A DNA stretch of 38,807 nt, from the NCBI GenBank assembly GCA_020427005.1, contig JAGQOY010000049.1:1-38807 (forward strand). Reading direction: 5' to 3'. The translations under genes and the position numbers were made by a program. This DNA comes from Planctomycetales bacterium. Its GTDB lineage: Bacteria; Planctomycetota; Planctomycetia; Pirellulales; Pirellulaceae. Below are positions 1-9,431 of this stretch, in pieces. The notes under the pieces are model-generated. The model was not told where the DNA came from, did no database searches, and saw only the letters and a program-made list of their open reading frames with translations. Numbering within the stretch: position 1 is the first letter of the stretch; every line of letters begins with the position of its first letter.

Positions 1-79
1 GTTTCGGGTTGGGACGTTTATTCCTGCCGCTCGCCTAACACGCTACTCTTAATCGATGTCTGCCCTTGGATCAAACTGA

Positions 80-955
80 CTACGGTTGAACAGACTGCTT
101 TGCCTCTCGCGGTGTTTGCATGTCGAGGAGAGTTTGCTCGCCAATTTCGCAAGGAGCCCCTGATTCAGGTATATGGGATCCTGCCGCCCAGAGAGTGCCG
201 TTGAGCACCAATTGCCGTACACCTGGGATGGCCCAAGCCGAGTGAGCATCCAAACCGGTAAAGCAAAAGGACCTTCCACCTCGAGGGCGCTCGTAGGCCC
301 ACGCCACAATGTCATTGTCCAGTCCCGCACGACTACCCGCGTATTGTTTACCTGACCACACGAGAGGTACAACTCCTTGAAGGCCATCTACAAACACAAT
401 TTGATTGAGCCAACCATCGTTGATTTCCCACGGGCTAACACCTCGCGTAACCTCATGTCGTGGGAAATCCACATGTTTGCTCGGCCAATGTCCCCTTCCA
501 GAATGCTCAGCCAGGTAGATCCCTCCAATCCAAGATTTGGCTTGCAACGCAAATTCGGCAGGAAAATCAACAGCTTGATGAATCATGACCAATCCGGTGC
601 CTTGATCCACAAGCCGCTGCAAAGACTCAATTCTCTCTCTCGACTGCAGAAATGCCTGCTTTCCTCCTCCATCGGTATAGAACACGACGCACGCTGCATG
701 ATCCAACTGAGAAGTTTCTTTCGGCCAACCATCCAAAATAGAGACCGTCTCTACATCGGGAATGCTTGACAGGAGTACGCGCAGGGCCTCAATACCACCT
801 GGGTAGTCGTGGTGACCGAGCTTGTCCACTTTCGTGATTTCGCCTGCTACCAAGACTATTTTCATCTTGGCTGCCGGTTCCACCGCCTGTGAATGGACAA
901 CTAGAATGCAACCCACGACAAGCCACAACACGATAACGCGAATACTTGCCTGCAT
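80..955 (-). CDS. ThuA-like domain protein, exported
   Basis: The 291-residue product starts with a signal peptide (hydrophobic stretch about residues 6-22, likely cut near Ser-Gln-Ala). It continues as a ThuA (trehalose utilisation)-like, glutamine-amidotransferase-fold domain with the typical segments VVFYTDGGG, GLVMIHQAVDFP and FTGLDAHSAW. Planctomycetes use such proteins in periplasmic carbohydrate breakdown; the exact reaction is unknown. The start is well supported: AGGGGA lies 6 bases before the ATG. The upstream DUF1501 stop codon is only 10 bases away and sits inside this ribosome binding site, so translation is probably coupled. It is the last gene of a minus-strand operon. The family assignment is firm; the substrate is not known. 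Confidence 0.85.
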   Translation of the reverse strand: MQASIRVIVLWLVVGCILVVHSQAVEPAAKMKIVLVAGEITKVDKLGHHDYPGGIEALRVLLSSIPDVETVSILDGWPKETSQLDHAACVVFYTDGGGKQAFLQSRERIESLQRLVDQGTGLVMIHQAVDFPAEFALQAKSWIGGIYLAEHSGRGHWPSKHVDFPRHEVTRGVSPWEINDGWLNQIVFVDGLQGVVPLVWSGKQYAGSRAGLDNDIVAWAYERPRGGRSFCFTGLDAHSAWAIPGVRQLVLNGTLWAAGSHIPESGAPCEIGEQTLLDMQTPREAKQSVQP

Positions 956-965
956 ATACGATCCC

Positions 966-2372
966 CTAGCTCACGACGTCGTGAATTACTTGTCCATGAA
1001 TATCCGTCAAACGAAACTGCCTTCCGGCATGCTCAAACACCAACCGCTTGTGATCTAAACCCAGCTGATGCAAGAGTGTCGCATGAAGATCATGCATGTG
1101 CACTCGTCCATTGATGCTTTGAAAACCAAATTCGTCGGTCTCTCCGTGACGAAAACCCGACTTGAAACCTCCACCCGCTAACCAGACTGTGAATCCGCGA
1201 GGATTATGATCGCGTCCGGTTCCATTTTCTTGAGAGTAGGGAGTTCTACCAAATTCACTCCCCCACCAAACAATGGTTTCATCCAGCAGACCTCGTTGTT
1301 TCAAATCCGAGAGCAACGCTGCGATCGGTTTATCCACCGCCGCCGCATGATCCGCATGCTTGGGAATGTTTGAATGTTGATCCCAAGCTGGATTGGCCGA
1401 GTTATCACCATGGGTCACCTGAATAAATCGCACGCCGGCTTCGCACAATCGACGCGCCAACAGGCATCGTTGCCCATACGCGCGAGTTTTTGGATCGTCG
1501 ATGCCGTACGCTTGCAACGTATGAGCCGATTCTCTTTCGAGATCCAGAACTTCCGGAGCAAACTGCTGCATGCGCCACGCCAGTTCGTGTGATGCAATTG
1601 TAGCTTCCAGTTCCTCATCACTTATAGCGCGTCTGTCTAATTGTTGCCTATTCAGTCGATTGACAAAATCAACCTGTTGCATTTGGGTTTGACGGGGCAA
1701 ATCACTACGGCCGAGATTGTCGATAGAAAGTTGAGGCGCCGTTAAACTACCGACTCTGGTACCTTGGAATTGTGGCGGTAGGAATGCGCTGCCGTAGTTC
1801 CGCGGGCCTCCGTTTCCAATACTGGGAGCGATGGATACGAAGCCCGGCAGATTCTCATTCTCCGCTCCCAAGCCATAGTAAACCCAGGATCCCATGGATG
1901 GTCGAATAAAATTTGTAGCGCCACAATGTAGAAATAGAGTTGCTGGACCGTGTGCTACACCCTCGGTATGCATTCCGTGAATCATGCATAGGTCATCTAC
2001 ATGTTGGGCTGTTTCAGGAAACAGATCTGAGACCCACTGCCCACAAGATCCATATTGCCGAAATTGCCAGGGCGACTGCATGAGATGATGTTCGGTTCGC
2101 TTGCCGGTTTTAGCCAATTGCCGCGCGTCATCAAAAGGGAGTTTATCTCCGTGGCGTTTCGCTAAGATTGGTTTGTAATCAAACGAATCAACCTGACTCA
2201 CTCCACCCTGCATAAACAGGAATATAATTCGCTTGGCATGTGCTCGGTGATGCAAAACCTGATTCGAGGCAAATACGGCCTGATCATTTAACATCGCCGA
2301 GGCGGCTAACGAACCAAATCCACAGGCAGATTGTTGCAACCACTTTCTACGATTCAACGGAGTACCGAACAT
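966..2372 (-). CDS. DUF1501 family protein (Tat-type signal)
   Basis: This 468-residue protein belongs to DUF1501, a family with an alkaline phosphatase/sulfatase-like fold that is greatly expanded in Planctomycetes. The N-terminus has an Arg-Arg-Lys-Trp twin-arginine-like motif (residues 8-11) followed by an Ala/Gly-rich hydrophobic stretch, implying folded export. Family segments visible are FLFMQGGVSQVDSFDYKP near residue 50, GGATN-like and PSMGSWVYYGLG stretches, VTHGDN, WWGSEFGRTP and HMHDLHATLLHQLG near the end. It begins 9 bases after the stop of the PSCyt1/DUF1549/DUF1553 gene, its near-constant partner. The biochemical role of the pair is not established; they are presumed to act together outside the cytoplasm. 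A paralogue lies at 20612-21964. Confidence 0.9.
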   Translation of the reverse strand: MFGTPLNRRKWLQQSACGFGSLAASAMLNDQAVFASNQVLHHRAHAKRIIFLFMQGGVSQVDSFDYKPILAKRHGDKLPFDDARQLAKTGKRTEHHLMQSPWQFRQYGSCGQWVSDLFPETAQHVDDLCMIHGMHTEGVAHGPATLFLHCGATNFIRPSMGSWVYYGLGAENENLPGFVSIAPSIGNGGPRNYGSAFLPPQFQGTRVGSLTAPQLSIDNLGRSDLPRQTQMQQVDFVNRLNRQQLDRRAISDEELEATIASHELAWRMQQFAPEVLDLERESAHTLQAYGIDDPKTRAYGQRCLLARRLCEAGVRFIQVTHGDNSANPAWDQHSNIPKHADHAAAVDKPIAALLSDLKQRGLLDETIVWWGSEFGRTPYSQENGTGRDHNPRGFTVWLAGGGFKSGFRHGETDEFGFQSINGRVHMHDLHATLLHQLGLDHKRLVFEHAGRQFRLTDIHGQVIHDVVS

Positions 2373-2381
2373 GAAACTTCT

Positions 2382-5315
2382 CTATTCAAGGTAACGAAAA
2401 TCGAGCGCCGCAAATAGTGAATGAATTAAGAGCTCCAAGCGTTCAACTTCTTCATCAGTTTGAGAAGCATTGAGAAACTCGAGGCAATTCAAAAGTTCGT
2501 CATCACTTGGCAAACGGGCATAGCAGGCTTCAAAAATAGAATTGATCAATTCCTGCGAAGTTGGATCGTGATCGCCGCTTCGAATTCTACCTACCATTGA
2601 TTTGGCTCTAGCCGCTACCCACGGATGATTCAGTAAAGACAAAGGTTGAGTAGCCACCGTACTACGCGACCTTGATCCTATGGAAACGCTCGGATCCGCA
2701 AAATCGAACGCTTCAAATAACTCGGGTAACGAGTTTCGGAACACCGGATGATATATGCTACGACGCGTGGTGGCATGTTGATAGTCATAGTCAGCTTTGG
2801 TACCTGCTCGAATCAGAGAACCTCCAAAGGTCATGTCCAATTCGCCGCTGATTTGCAGCATGGCGTCCCGCATTGCCTCTGGCGAAAGCCGCCGGCTTTG
2901 TCCTTTCCAGTAGAGCTGATTGCCCGGGTCGATTTGCTCCGCAGCGGAGTTGTTCAATAATCGCCTTCGATAAGCCTCCGAACAAACAATCAAACGCACC
3001 AAATGTTTGGTAGACCAGCCGCTGTCAATTAGTTCTGCCGCCAGCCAATCCAGCAACTCTGGATGACTAGGACTTGCCCCTGTTGTACCCAAGTTATTGG
3101 GAGTCGAGACCAACCCTTGCCCCATCAACCAACTCCAGACACGATTGGCATAGACTCTAGCTGTCAAGGGATTGTGCTCGGAGCTTAACCACTCTGCTAA
3201 TTCGCGTCGTCCGCTAGAAGATTCTGAGATTTTGGTAGTAGCCTCCGGCATGCGAAGTGCAGTCAAAAACCCTCGAGGCACCGGGGAACCTAGATTGTGT
3301 ACATCACCACGAATATGAATCGGCACATCTACTGGAGGTAATTTCTCAACTACCGTTAGAAAACGCGGACGTGCCTCCAATTGGGCTTCCAATTGTTGCT
3401 TGCGCTTCTCCAGTTGTTTTAATTCGTCTGCCAGAGCAGCCCTGACGTCTACCGCTTCACTATCGGCATTATTGTCCGTGTCTACGAATTGAAGTTCAGA
3501 AGGCCCATTGAGAGGTAAAAACTGTACCGCATCAACAATAACATGCCCATTCGAATCTGCGTTGGATACCAATACAAACGCTTGACTATTGTCTTCAAAG
3601 CGATATTTCCCTAACGACTTCCAGAGTCCATCAATATCGGGCGGCTGCTGCTGGTTGACCTCCACTTCATTTTGACCATCTGCGCTGAACACCACAACGC
3701 GCACGTTACTAGCACGATTGCTCGCCGCACTATACGAAAGCCGCACGTCATACCAACCTGGAGCCAATTCCAGAGGCTCGAAAGTGGCCGTTGCCGCTCC
3801 TTTTCCAGAATCTTCGTCATGCCGATATCCAGTACCAACGATTGGACCTACCGAACTTGAGTCTTTCCAGTGTCCAACCAATTTGGCTTGAGAATCATCC
3901 ACTACTGTGCCCGCCAGATCATCAATTGCTACATACTTCTGCTTGTTGCGCTTGCTATCAAGATTGGGCTGATTTTTGTTGAGCGTGTCGATTCGCACAG
4001 AAATCTGCTGTAGTTCAACGTTTAGGGCTTCAAATCTTTCTTCCTGTAATGCGGGAAGTGGTAGTGGTTGCTCAATCCACATCGATAGGTTTGCATGCTC
4101 TAGAGCCACGGCCGATCGCAACGTACCTGCCAGTGCGTAGTAGTCCCGCATGGGAATCGGATCGAACTTGTGGTCGTGGCAACGTGCACATCCTAATGTC
4201 TGCCCCAAGAAGGCACGCCCAATTGTTTCCAGTTGTTCATCCAAGTAGTCCATTTCTAACTGGAGCTTATCCTGTTGTTCAAGATTATTGTTTCCCATGG
4301 CCAAAAACGATGTCGCCACCAACTGCATCTGCCTTTCGCGCAAGTCCGAGTGCTCCAGCAGATCTCCGGCGATTTGTTCTCGGATCATCTGGTCAAAGGG
4401 ACGATCCTCCGCATATGCCTGCACTAAGTAGTCCCGATATCTCCAGGCTTCGGGCAAAACAAAACCACGCAGAGTAATCGATTCTGCATATCGCACAACA
4501 TCCATCCACTTGCGCGCGAAATGTTCTCCAAAATGTGGTGAGCTGAGTAACGAATCGACGAGATGTAAATATTCGGTTTCCGTATCGAGCTGATGCAAAG
4601 CGGCCACCTCTGGCGGTGGAGGCAATCCAAGTAGATCAAAATACAGTCGTCGAATTAATACCCCCGAGTCCGCTGGCGGTGCCCCCTGCAAACCTTTGGC
4701 TGCCAATTCGATATCAATGAATTTATCGATCAAAGAAGTACTTGCTGTCTCACCTGCCGGCGTCCGAGGTCTGAGCAAGGGGCGGTAAGCCCAATGCTTC
4801 TCTGCTTCATCGACTGGCAATCCGGAGATTGCAATCGAGGGTTCCATCTCAGGCCTAGGGTCGACTGCACCTGCTGCGATCCAATCTCGAAATGCGGTGA
4901 TGATTTCCTGCGGCAACTTGCCGTCGGGTGGCATCTGAAGATCGGGATCTTGATAAGTCATAGCTAGTAACAACCGACTCCCTTCGGGTTTTCCAGCTTC
5001 GATGACCGGTCCAGATTCTCCACCTGCCTGCCATCCACCAGGTGAATCGAGCACCAATCCTCCGTTTGCTTCGGTGTCGATGGCGTGGCAAGCATAGCAG
5101 TGTTCGATGAGTGCTGGACGAATGTGTTGCTCAAAGAAATCGGCCGAATCCTGCTCAGCCACAACCAGCGTCTGTGCATTGCGCAACTCTTGAGAGCGAA
5201 CCGGCGTGGCCAAGAACGTCATTGCCAAGAAACAATTCAATAGAAAATACCGACCTCCGTAGCACCATGGCTCGAACGAACAGAGGAACGCTTTATTAGC
5301 TCGTTTCTTGTGCAT
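2382..5315 (-). CDS. PSCyt1/DUF1549/DUF1553 cytochrome protein with inserted golvesin-like domain
   Basis: The ORF is open from 5414, but the ATG at 5315 gives a proper signal peptide (hydrophobic core FLLNCFLAMTFLA) with AGG 6 bases upstream, so I take 977 residues. Order: PSCyt1 planctomycete cytochrome c domain with heme motif Cys73-Tyr-Ala-Cys76-His77; DUF1549 ending in a second CxxCH, Cys376-Ala-Arg-Cys379-His380; a module of about 130 residues (about 471-600) resembling golvesin/xanthan-lyase C-terminal domains, ending VIVDAVQF; then DUF1553. The module is usually absent from this architecture and closely resembles the C-terminus of the FAD oxidoreductase at 6509-8647. A Lys/Gln/Glu-rich coiled coil follows the module. 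It probably transfers electrons in the periplasm while bound to a polymer; that role is inferred. Confidence 0.88.
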   Translation of the reverse strand: MHKKRANKAFLCSFEPWCYGGRYFLLNCFLAMTFLATPVRSQELRNAQTLVVAEQDSADFFEQHIRPALIEHCYACHAIDTEANGGLVLDSPGGWQAGGESGPVIEAGKPEGSRLLLAMTYQDPDLQMPPDGKLPQEIITAFRDWIAAGAVDPRPEMEPSIAISGLPVDEAEKHWAYRPLLRPRTPAGETASTSLIDKFIDIELAAKGLQGAPPADSGVLIRRLYFDLLGLPPPPEVAALHQLDTETEYLHLVDSLLSSPHFGEHFARKWMDVVRYAESITLRGFVLPEAWRYRDYLVQAYAEDRPFDQMIREQIAGDLLEHSDLRERQMQLVATSFLAMGNNNLEQQDKLQLEMDYLDEQLETIGRAFLGQTLGCARCHDHKFDPIPMRDYYALAGTLRSAVALEHANLSMWIEQPLPLPALQEERFEALNVELQQISVRIDTLNKNQPNLDSKRNKQKYVAIDDLAGTVVDDSQAKLVGHWKDSSSVGPIVGTGYRHDEDSGKGAATATFEPLELAPGWYDVRLSYSAASNRASNVRVVVFSADGQNEVEVNQQQPPDIDGLWKSLGKYRFEDNSQAFVLVSNADSNGHVIVDAVQFLPLNGPSELQFVDTDNNADSEAVDVRAALADELKQLEKRKQQLEAQLEARPRFLTVVEKLPPVDVPIHIRGDVHNLGSPVPRGFLTALRMPEATTKISESSSGRRELAEWLSSEHNPLTARVYANRVWSWLMGQGLVSTPNNLGTTGASPSHPELLDWLAAELIDSGWSTKHLVRLIVCSEAYRRRLLNNSAAEQIDPGNQLYWKGQSRRLSPEAMRDAMLQISGELDMTFGGSLIRAGTKADYDYQHATTRRSIYHPVFRNSLPELFEAFDFADPSVSIGSRSRSTVATQPLSLLNHPWVAARAKSMVGRIRSGDHDPTSQELINSIFEACYARLPSDDELLNCLEFLNASQTDEEVERLELLIHSLFAALDFRYLE

Positions 5316-5468
5316 GTCTGACCTATTGGTCGTCTCGATCACTTTTTTGACCTGATCAACATCAAATTCGTTTGGTTCGCCGCCAATACCAAGGCATGAC
5401 TTGGGTCTTGCCATTTGTTCAAGTCACTCAGGATAAACGGATAAATGTCAAAACTTTACGCAGTAGTC

Positions 5469-6479
5469 CTAATTGTCGCTAGCTTGCGAACCGCTGGCCC
5501 CAATTACTTGATTGTACCAAGCAAGTACAGCTTCTCGCTCGGGAATATCGCGATATACCCAGCGCGGTGAATGGTTCGTAAACGGCAACGATACAAATTG
5601 AAAATTCCCGTTCGGCACGACACCTAACACAAAATCCCTAACTTCCGCCACGGATGTGCTGGAAGCCTGCTCATGACTTATCCACTGGGACCTATCTCCG
5701 AGCCGTTGTAGTCGACGTGCGGCTGACTCTCGATCATCATTAGCATAGCCCCATGTTCGGATCCCGTCATAATGACTATGACAAAGAAATCCACACCATA
5801 GTTGGGCGATTTCATCGTCGTGGAGCCCAAGATAATTGCAGGCGATGGAGCCACGCGAAAAACCAGCTAACACAACTCGCCGTGGATCTCCGCCAAACTC
5901 TCTACAAACTTCTGGCACCACACTTTTGCAATACTCAACCGTCCGCTCGACGTCTCCCCACCACTGAAGCTGGTACGAACGAGCGTCCTGAGCAATGTAA
6001 GGCATGCAGACCCAAATAGTACCTATTCCCTTTGTGAGGCCAAACCCTAACATGCACCCTTCTGGTCGACCAATTGTCTTGTCCAGATGATTGCGCGGGG
6101 TGTTGCCGGCATACTCAACTATCACGGGAAATGTCTTTCCGGGTCGCCAATCCGCGGGCAAGTAGACGACATGATAAATGTCTGTATTTTCGTAGCCAGG
6201 GAGTTGTTGTTTGAAACGCACACCCGGGGCGAGAGCTTCGTTTGACAGGGCTGGCGGTGTAGCAACATCCTCGGAAATTGATACGAGATCGTACGGAACC
6301 ACTTGAGGTTCCTTGCTCAAAGGCACATTGTCCGATCGATCGCCCTGAGCCCTCAATATGTTTACCGAACCGAGTGAAACAACCATACAAAATATATATA
6401 AACCAGTAGCTTTCACCGACCAGCGCCAAAACGGTCGGAAACCAAAACAAGTCGCACAGCAATTGTTTAGGCACGACAT
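5469..6479 (-). CDS. Exported alpha/beta hydrolase (esterase/PHB-depolymerase-like)
   Basis: This 336-residue protein has a signal peptide (GLYIFCMVVSLGSVNILRAQ region) and an alpha/beta-hydrolase fold. The nucleophile elbow is Gly-Phe-Ser208-Arg-Gly, preceded by the strand RRVVLA, and the likely catalytic His lies in NHSPRWVYRD near residue 313. A TTG at 6482 extends the frame by one codon, but the next codon is ATG with GAGGAAA 8 bases upstream, so ATG 6479 is chosen. It starts 26 bases after the stop of the FAD oxidoreductase and sits upstream of the cytochrome gene, so it is probably in the same operon. It may deacylate or cleave an ester-bearing polymer before oxidation; the substrate cannot be told from sequence. 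Confidence 0.8.
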   Translation of the reverse strand: MSCLNNCCATCFGFRPFWRWSVKATGLYIFCMVVSLGSVNILRAQGDRSDNVPLSKEPQVVPYDLVSISEDVATPPALSNEALAPGVRFKQQLPGYENTDIYHVVYLPADWRPGKTFPVIVEYAGNTPRNHLDKTIGRPEGCMLGFGLTKGIGTIWVCMPYIAQDARSYQLQWWGDVERTVEYCKSVVPEVCREFGGDPRRVVLAGFSRGSIACNYLGLHDDEIAQLWCGFLCHSHYDGIRTWGYANDDRESAARRLQRLGDRSQWISHEQASSTSVAEVRDFVLGVVPNGNFQFVSLPFTNHSPRWVYRDIPEREAVLAWYNQVIGASGSQASDN

Positions 6480-6508
6480 CAATTCATTTCCTCTACATTA
6501 TCCGTAGA

Positions 6509-8647
6509 TTATTTTTTTAGAAATTGAACCGCATCTACAATGACATAGCCATCGGCGTTTGAATTAGAGATAGATACTTTGGCCGGTTGGGACACTTCAA
6601 AGGGGAACTCTCCTAAGGAGATAAACAGATCATTCAACGGTGGCACTTTTTTTTGATTGACGATCACTTCCTTTTTTCCACCTGAGAACTCAATCTTAAC
6701 TGGCACATTGCTCGCGCGATTCGCATGGTGAGAATAGGCTAGCCTTACTTCGTAGTTTCCTGTAGGCAAGCTGGTAGAAAAAATAGCCGACGTGCGACCA
6801 TTGCCATCCCCCGCGTCATGCAAGTAGACTCGGCCTACAAAGCTACCAGACGAAGTGCTATCCCCCCAACTTCCAACCAAGCTGGCAGCACTATCATCGA
6901 GAACAATTCCCGGCAAAGACTGCAAACTAACACTTCCTTTTCCTGGTGGAGTGTCGTCGGTAAATTCCAAAACCTGCCCATCCGCCATTAACTTGGGACG
7001 TAACTGGGCATAGGTTATTTCCTGAACAGGAACCTTGCCGGCTATCGCCAAAGACGCCATAGTAGCGGCAGATTGACCAAGTATCATGAACACAGGTTCC
7101 ATGCGAATGGATCCAAATGCAATGTGCGAGCTGGATAAGCAAACTGGAACCAGTAGGTTGGTACATTGCTGGCGCTGCGGCACGATCGATCCCATGGCGA
7201 TCGCGTAGGGACCGCGAGTGCTAACACCGATGTCACCTTCGTTCTGAACGTAGCCCTCTGGCGTTACGTATCGCTGCACATTGTGGGAGTCCATCGTATA
7301 GGAGCCCATGCCAATGGACTCTGGAGTGGGACGGCGTTTGAGCAATTCATTCTCGGTCATGACAAACTGACCAATCATGCGGCGGGCTTCGCGAACATAA
7401 ATCTGATGAGGCCAATTCCTGTTGTCTACAAATTCGTCGCCAGCCAACCCCCACTGGGCAAATTTTTCGCGAACGTCAGCAGGCACACGAGGTTCGTTTG
7501 CAAGAAAATACATCAACCCTTGTTGGTACTGTTCATGCTCTGCGATGATCTCTTTGCGTCGCGCGTAACTGGCTTCTGGATAATCGTAGTTGTATCCAAT
7601 ATTGTCTGTACTGAATGGCCCATGATTGTTTGTATCCGTTTTGTGATTTGGAATCGGATCAAACTTTTGAAATCCTTCTCGCCAACCTGCTTCCAATACT
7701 CGAACCAAAAGTTCATATTGGCTGGGGTCGTAGCCCGATGGCTTTGGAAAGGGAACTCGATTTCGATCATCATCGGTCAAGCACATCCGAAAGCAGTAGG
7801 CCTGGACTCTGTCATCGGCCGCCCCATAGTCTCCGGGTGGATCAGGGCTGATACGCGGCAATAGTCCACTCGCTGGATCGCCGGGAATTACATACGGACT
7901 AATCGGCTTCGCTACTGCTCCGAAATGGTGGCCGTGATGTAGCACTCCGACCTGCACTCCGTTCCATTGTTCATCGTATTGAGAGCTGGACTCACGTCCT
8001 ATGTGATAGTCGACGCCGGCCGCGGCCATCAAATCACCTTCGTACGTCGCATCGATAAACACTTTGCCGAAAACCGATAGACCACCTAGAGTTCGGATCG
8101 AAACAATATCAGATCCGGTTTTGGATACCCCAGCTTCCCGATCCAACCACTCGTCACGATACACATCAATTCCGTAGTCCGCGACCAAACCATCAAATAC
8201 GGCCTCAGCCACATGAGGTTCGAATATCCACATGGTTCGTTGCTCCCCATCCATGGCAGGAGTGCCCTGTCCCTTATTTCCATAGTCGCTCGAAGCCTGC
8301 CACCTCCATGCTTCGGGTTTCTGGTAGTGTTGCCAGACACGGTGGTAAAACTCGCGAGCTAGTCCTCCTATCACAGCCTTATTGCCTGAATCAGTCCAAC
8401 CTAGGCCGCCACTACTCAGCCCTCCCAAATGTTTGTCTGGACACACCAGACAAACCGAATGCCCCATGCGTTTGGCTTGGACCGCCGCAATAACTCCTCC
8501 AGACGTGCCCCCGTATACGACAACATCACATTCCACTCTTCGCGTACCCAATTGAGCTCGAACAACTGAGATGGGAATCAGGAATAAGCACAAAAGTCCG
8601 CAATAAACGGTGGTTCGCCCACAAAGCAAACTGCGTTGAATAGCCAT
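6509..8647 (-). CDS. Exported FAD-dependent oxidoreductase with C-terminal golvesin-like domain
   Basis: The first ATG is at 8707, but ATG 8647 gives a clean signal peptide (core TVYCGLLCLFLIPISVVRAQ) with GGGAGG 11 bases upstream, so 712 residues are assigned. A Rossmann FAD-binding motif VVVYGGTSGGVIAA is near residue 40, followed by HLGGLSSGGLGWTDSG, typical of the FAD_oxidored (PF12831-type) family. The last 130 residues (about 581-712) are a golvesin/xanthan-lyase-like beta domain with ANRASNVPV and VIVDAVQFL, related to the insert in the cytochrome at 2382-5315. It is probably the first gene of the five-gene minus-strand operon. Likely role: periplasmic or surface oxidation of a sugar, with electrons passed to the heme protein (inferred). 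Confidence 0.87.
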   Translation of the reverse strand: MAIQRSLLCGRTTVYCGLLCLFLIPISVVRAQLGTRRVECDVVVYGGTSGGVIAAVQAKRMGHSVCLVCPDKHLGGLSSGGLGWTDSGNKAVIGGLAREFYHRVWQHYQKPEAWRWQASSDYGNKGQGTPAMDGEQRTMWIFEPHVAEAVFDGLVADYGIDVYRDEWLDREAGVSKTGSDIVSIRTLGGLSVFGKVFIDATYEGDLMAAAGVDYHIGRESSSQYDEQWNGVQVGVLHHGHHFGAVAKPISPYVIPGDPASGLLPRISPDPPGDYGAADDRVQAYCFRMCLTDDDRNRVPFPKPSGYDPSQYELLVRVLEAGWREGFQKFDPIPNHKTDTNNHGPFSTDNIGYNYDYPEASYARRKEIIAEHEQYQQGLMYFLANEPRVPADVREKFAQWGLAGDEFVDNRNWPHQIYVREARRMIGQFVMTENELLKRRPTPESIGMGSYTMDSHNVQRYVTPEGYVQNEGDIGVSTRGPYAIAMGSIVPQRQQCTNLLVPVCLSSSHIAFGSIRMEPVFMILGQSAATMASLAIAGKVPVQEITYAQLRPKLMADGQVLEFTDDTPPGKGSVSLQSLPGIVLDDSAASLVGSWGDSTSSGSFVGRVYLHDAGDGNGRTSAIFSTSLPTGNYEVRLAYSHHANRASNVPVKIEFSGGKKEVIVNQKKVPPLNDLFISLGEFPFEVSQPAKVSISNSNADGYVIVDAVQFLKK

Positions 8648-9431
8648 ATTCGGTAGAGCCTCCCAATGGTGGGTCGGGAAATTGGATGGAGAATCGGAGT
8701 AGGCCAACCTAGCCAGCGTTAAAATCCATGTGATTAGGTTTTAGCCGTCAGTACGTAGTTACAAGACCACGTGGCAGGATAGAAAACAACAAAGAAAAAA
8801 ACTGGTGCGCATGACGCTAACTTACTTTCTACATAATCTTAATGTCACGAACATCCACTTTCTGAACTAATCTAGTCGAGCAATTCTGGACACATCCACG
8901 ACGAACCTTGCTGTTCCCACCCAACCACCAAAGATTAACAAATTGTAATCCAAATCTAGAGAAGTGATGGGGTGCCAATTCGTTAACATACGAGGATGTT
9001 GCTCTCGACCCAAATTTGAGAATTTGAAGGCTATGTGTTTTTCGGTGGACTTTTTTCGACAGACTGGTAGCCCTTCAGGACCGTGTTAAAGTCTGAGATC
9101 CGGCGTTTTCTTGGCCTGGATCTCACCGGTCCGAGCATTTACGAGGAGCGAGGCTGTAGTGGTAGCCAGGGGAGAGCCAATCCTGTTCAGCGTGAAAAAA
9201 GTGTGGCCCTGCCGTGTCCTACCTTAAAAAATTGGTAATTGGGCAATTTTCCCTGTACTTTTTGGTTTAGATTTAGTCAAACTCCGCCATAACAAGCGGG
9301 TACATTTTGAACCCCTTGAAGTCGCATCTTGGAAGTAACAATTCATCCCGCATCAGTGGAAGCTTTCCGGGTGCCGCGGGTGCCAGTTAACCTCTTATAC
9401 CTTTTTATCTTTCCTTTTTGGAGTGACGTCG
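8648..9431. promoter_or_regulatory. Gene-free divergent intergenic region
   Basis: This stretch of about 780 bases lies between the minus-strand operon and the plus-strand pilin-like gene, so it must hold promoters for both. I could not assign convincing -35/-10 boxes. It is AT-rich near 8790-8850 and 9225-9260. A small dyad, AAAATTG at 9228-9234 and CAATTTT at 9244-9250 with a 9-base spacer, lies about 180 bases upstream of the pilin-like start and could be an operator. No ORF with coding character and no RNA gene was recognised. Confidence 0.4.

Noticed and set aside
4049..4477. A 142-codon open frame on the plus strand
   Set aside because: It is antisense to the DUF1549 region of the cytochrome gene; composition (many Pro, Ser, Arg) is typical of a shadow frame.
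7166..7864. A 232-codon open frame on the plus strand
   Set aside because: It lies wholly antisense to the FAD oxidoreductase, has no family resemblance and is explained by codon bias of the real gene.
9001..9300. Possible structured RNA or riboswitch upstream of the pilin-like gene
   Set aside because: I could not build a convincing fold or match a known riboswitch consensus; only a short dyad was evident.
9423..9431. GTG start for the pilin-like gene
   Set aside because: ATG 9432 has GGAG at normal spacing and gives the usual short prepilin leader.
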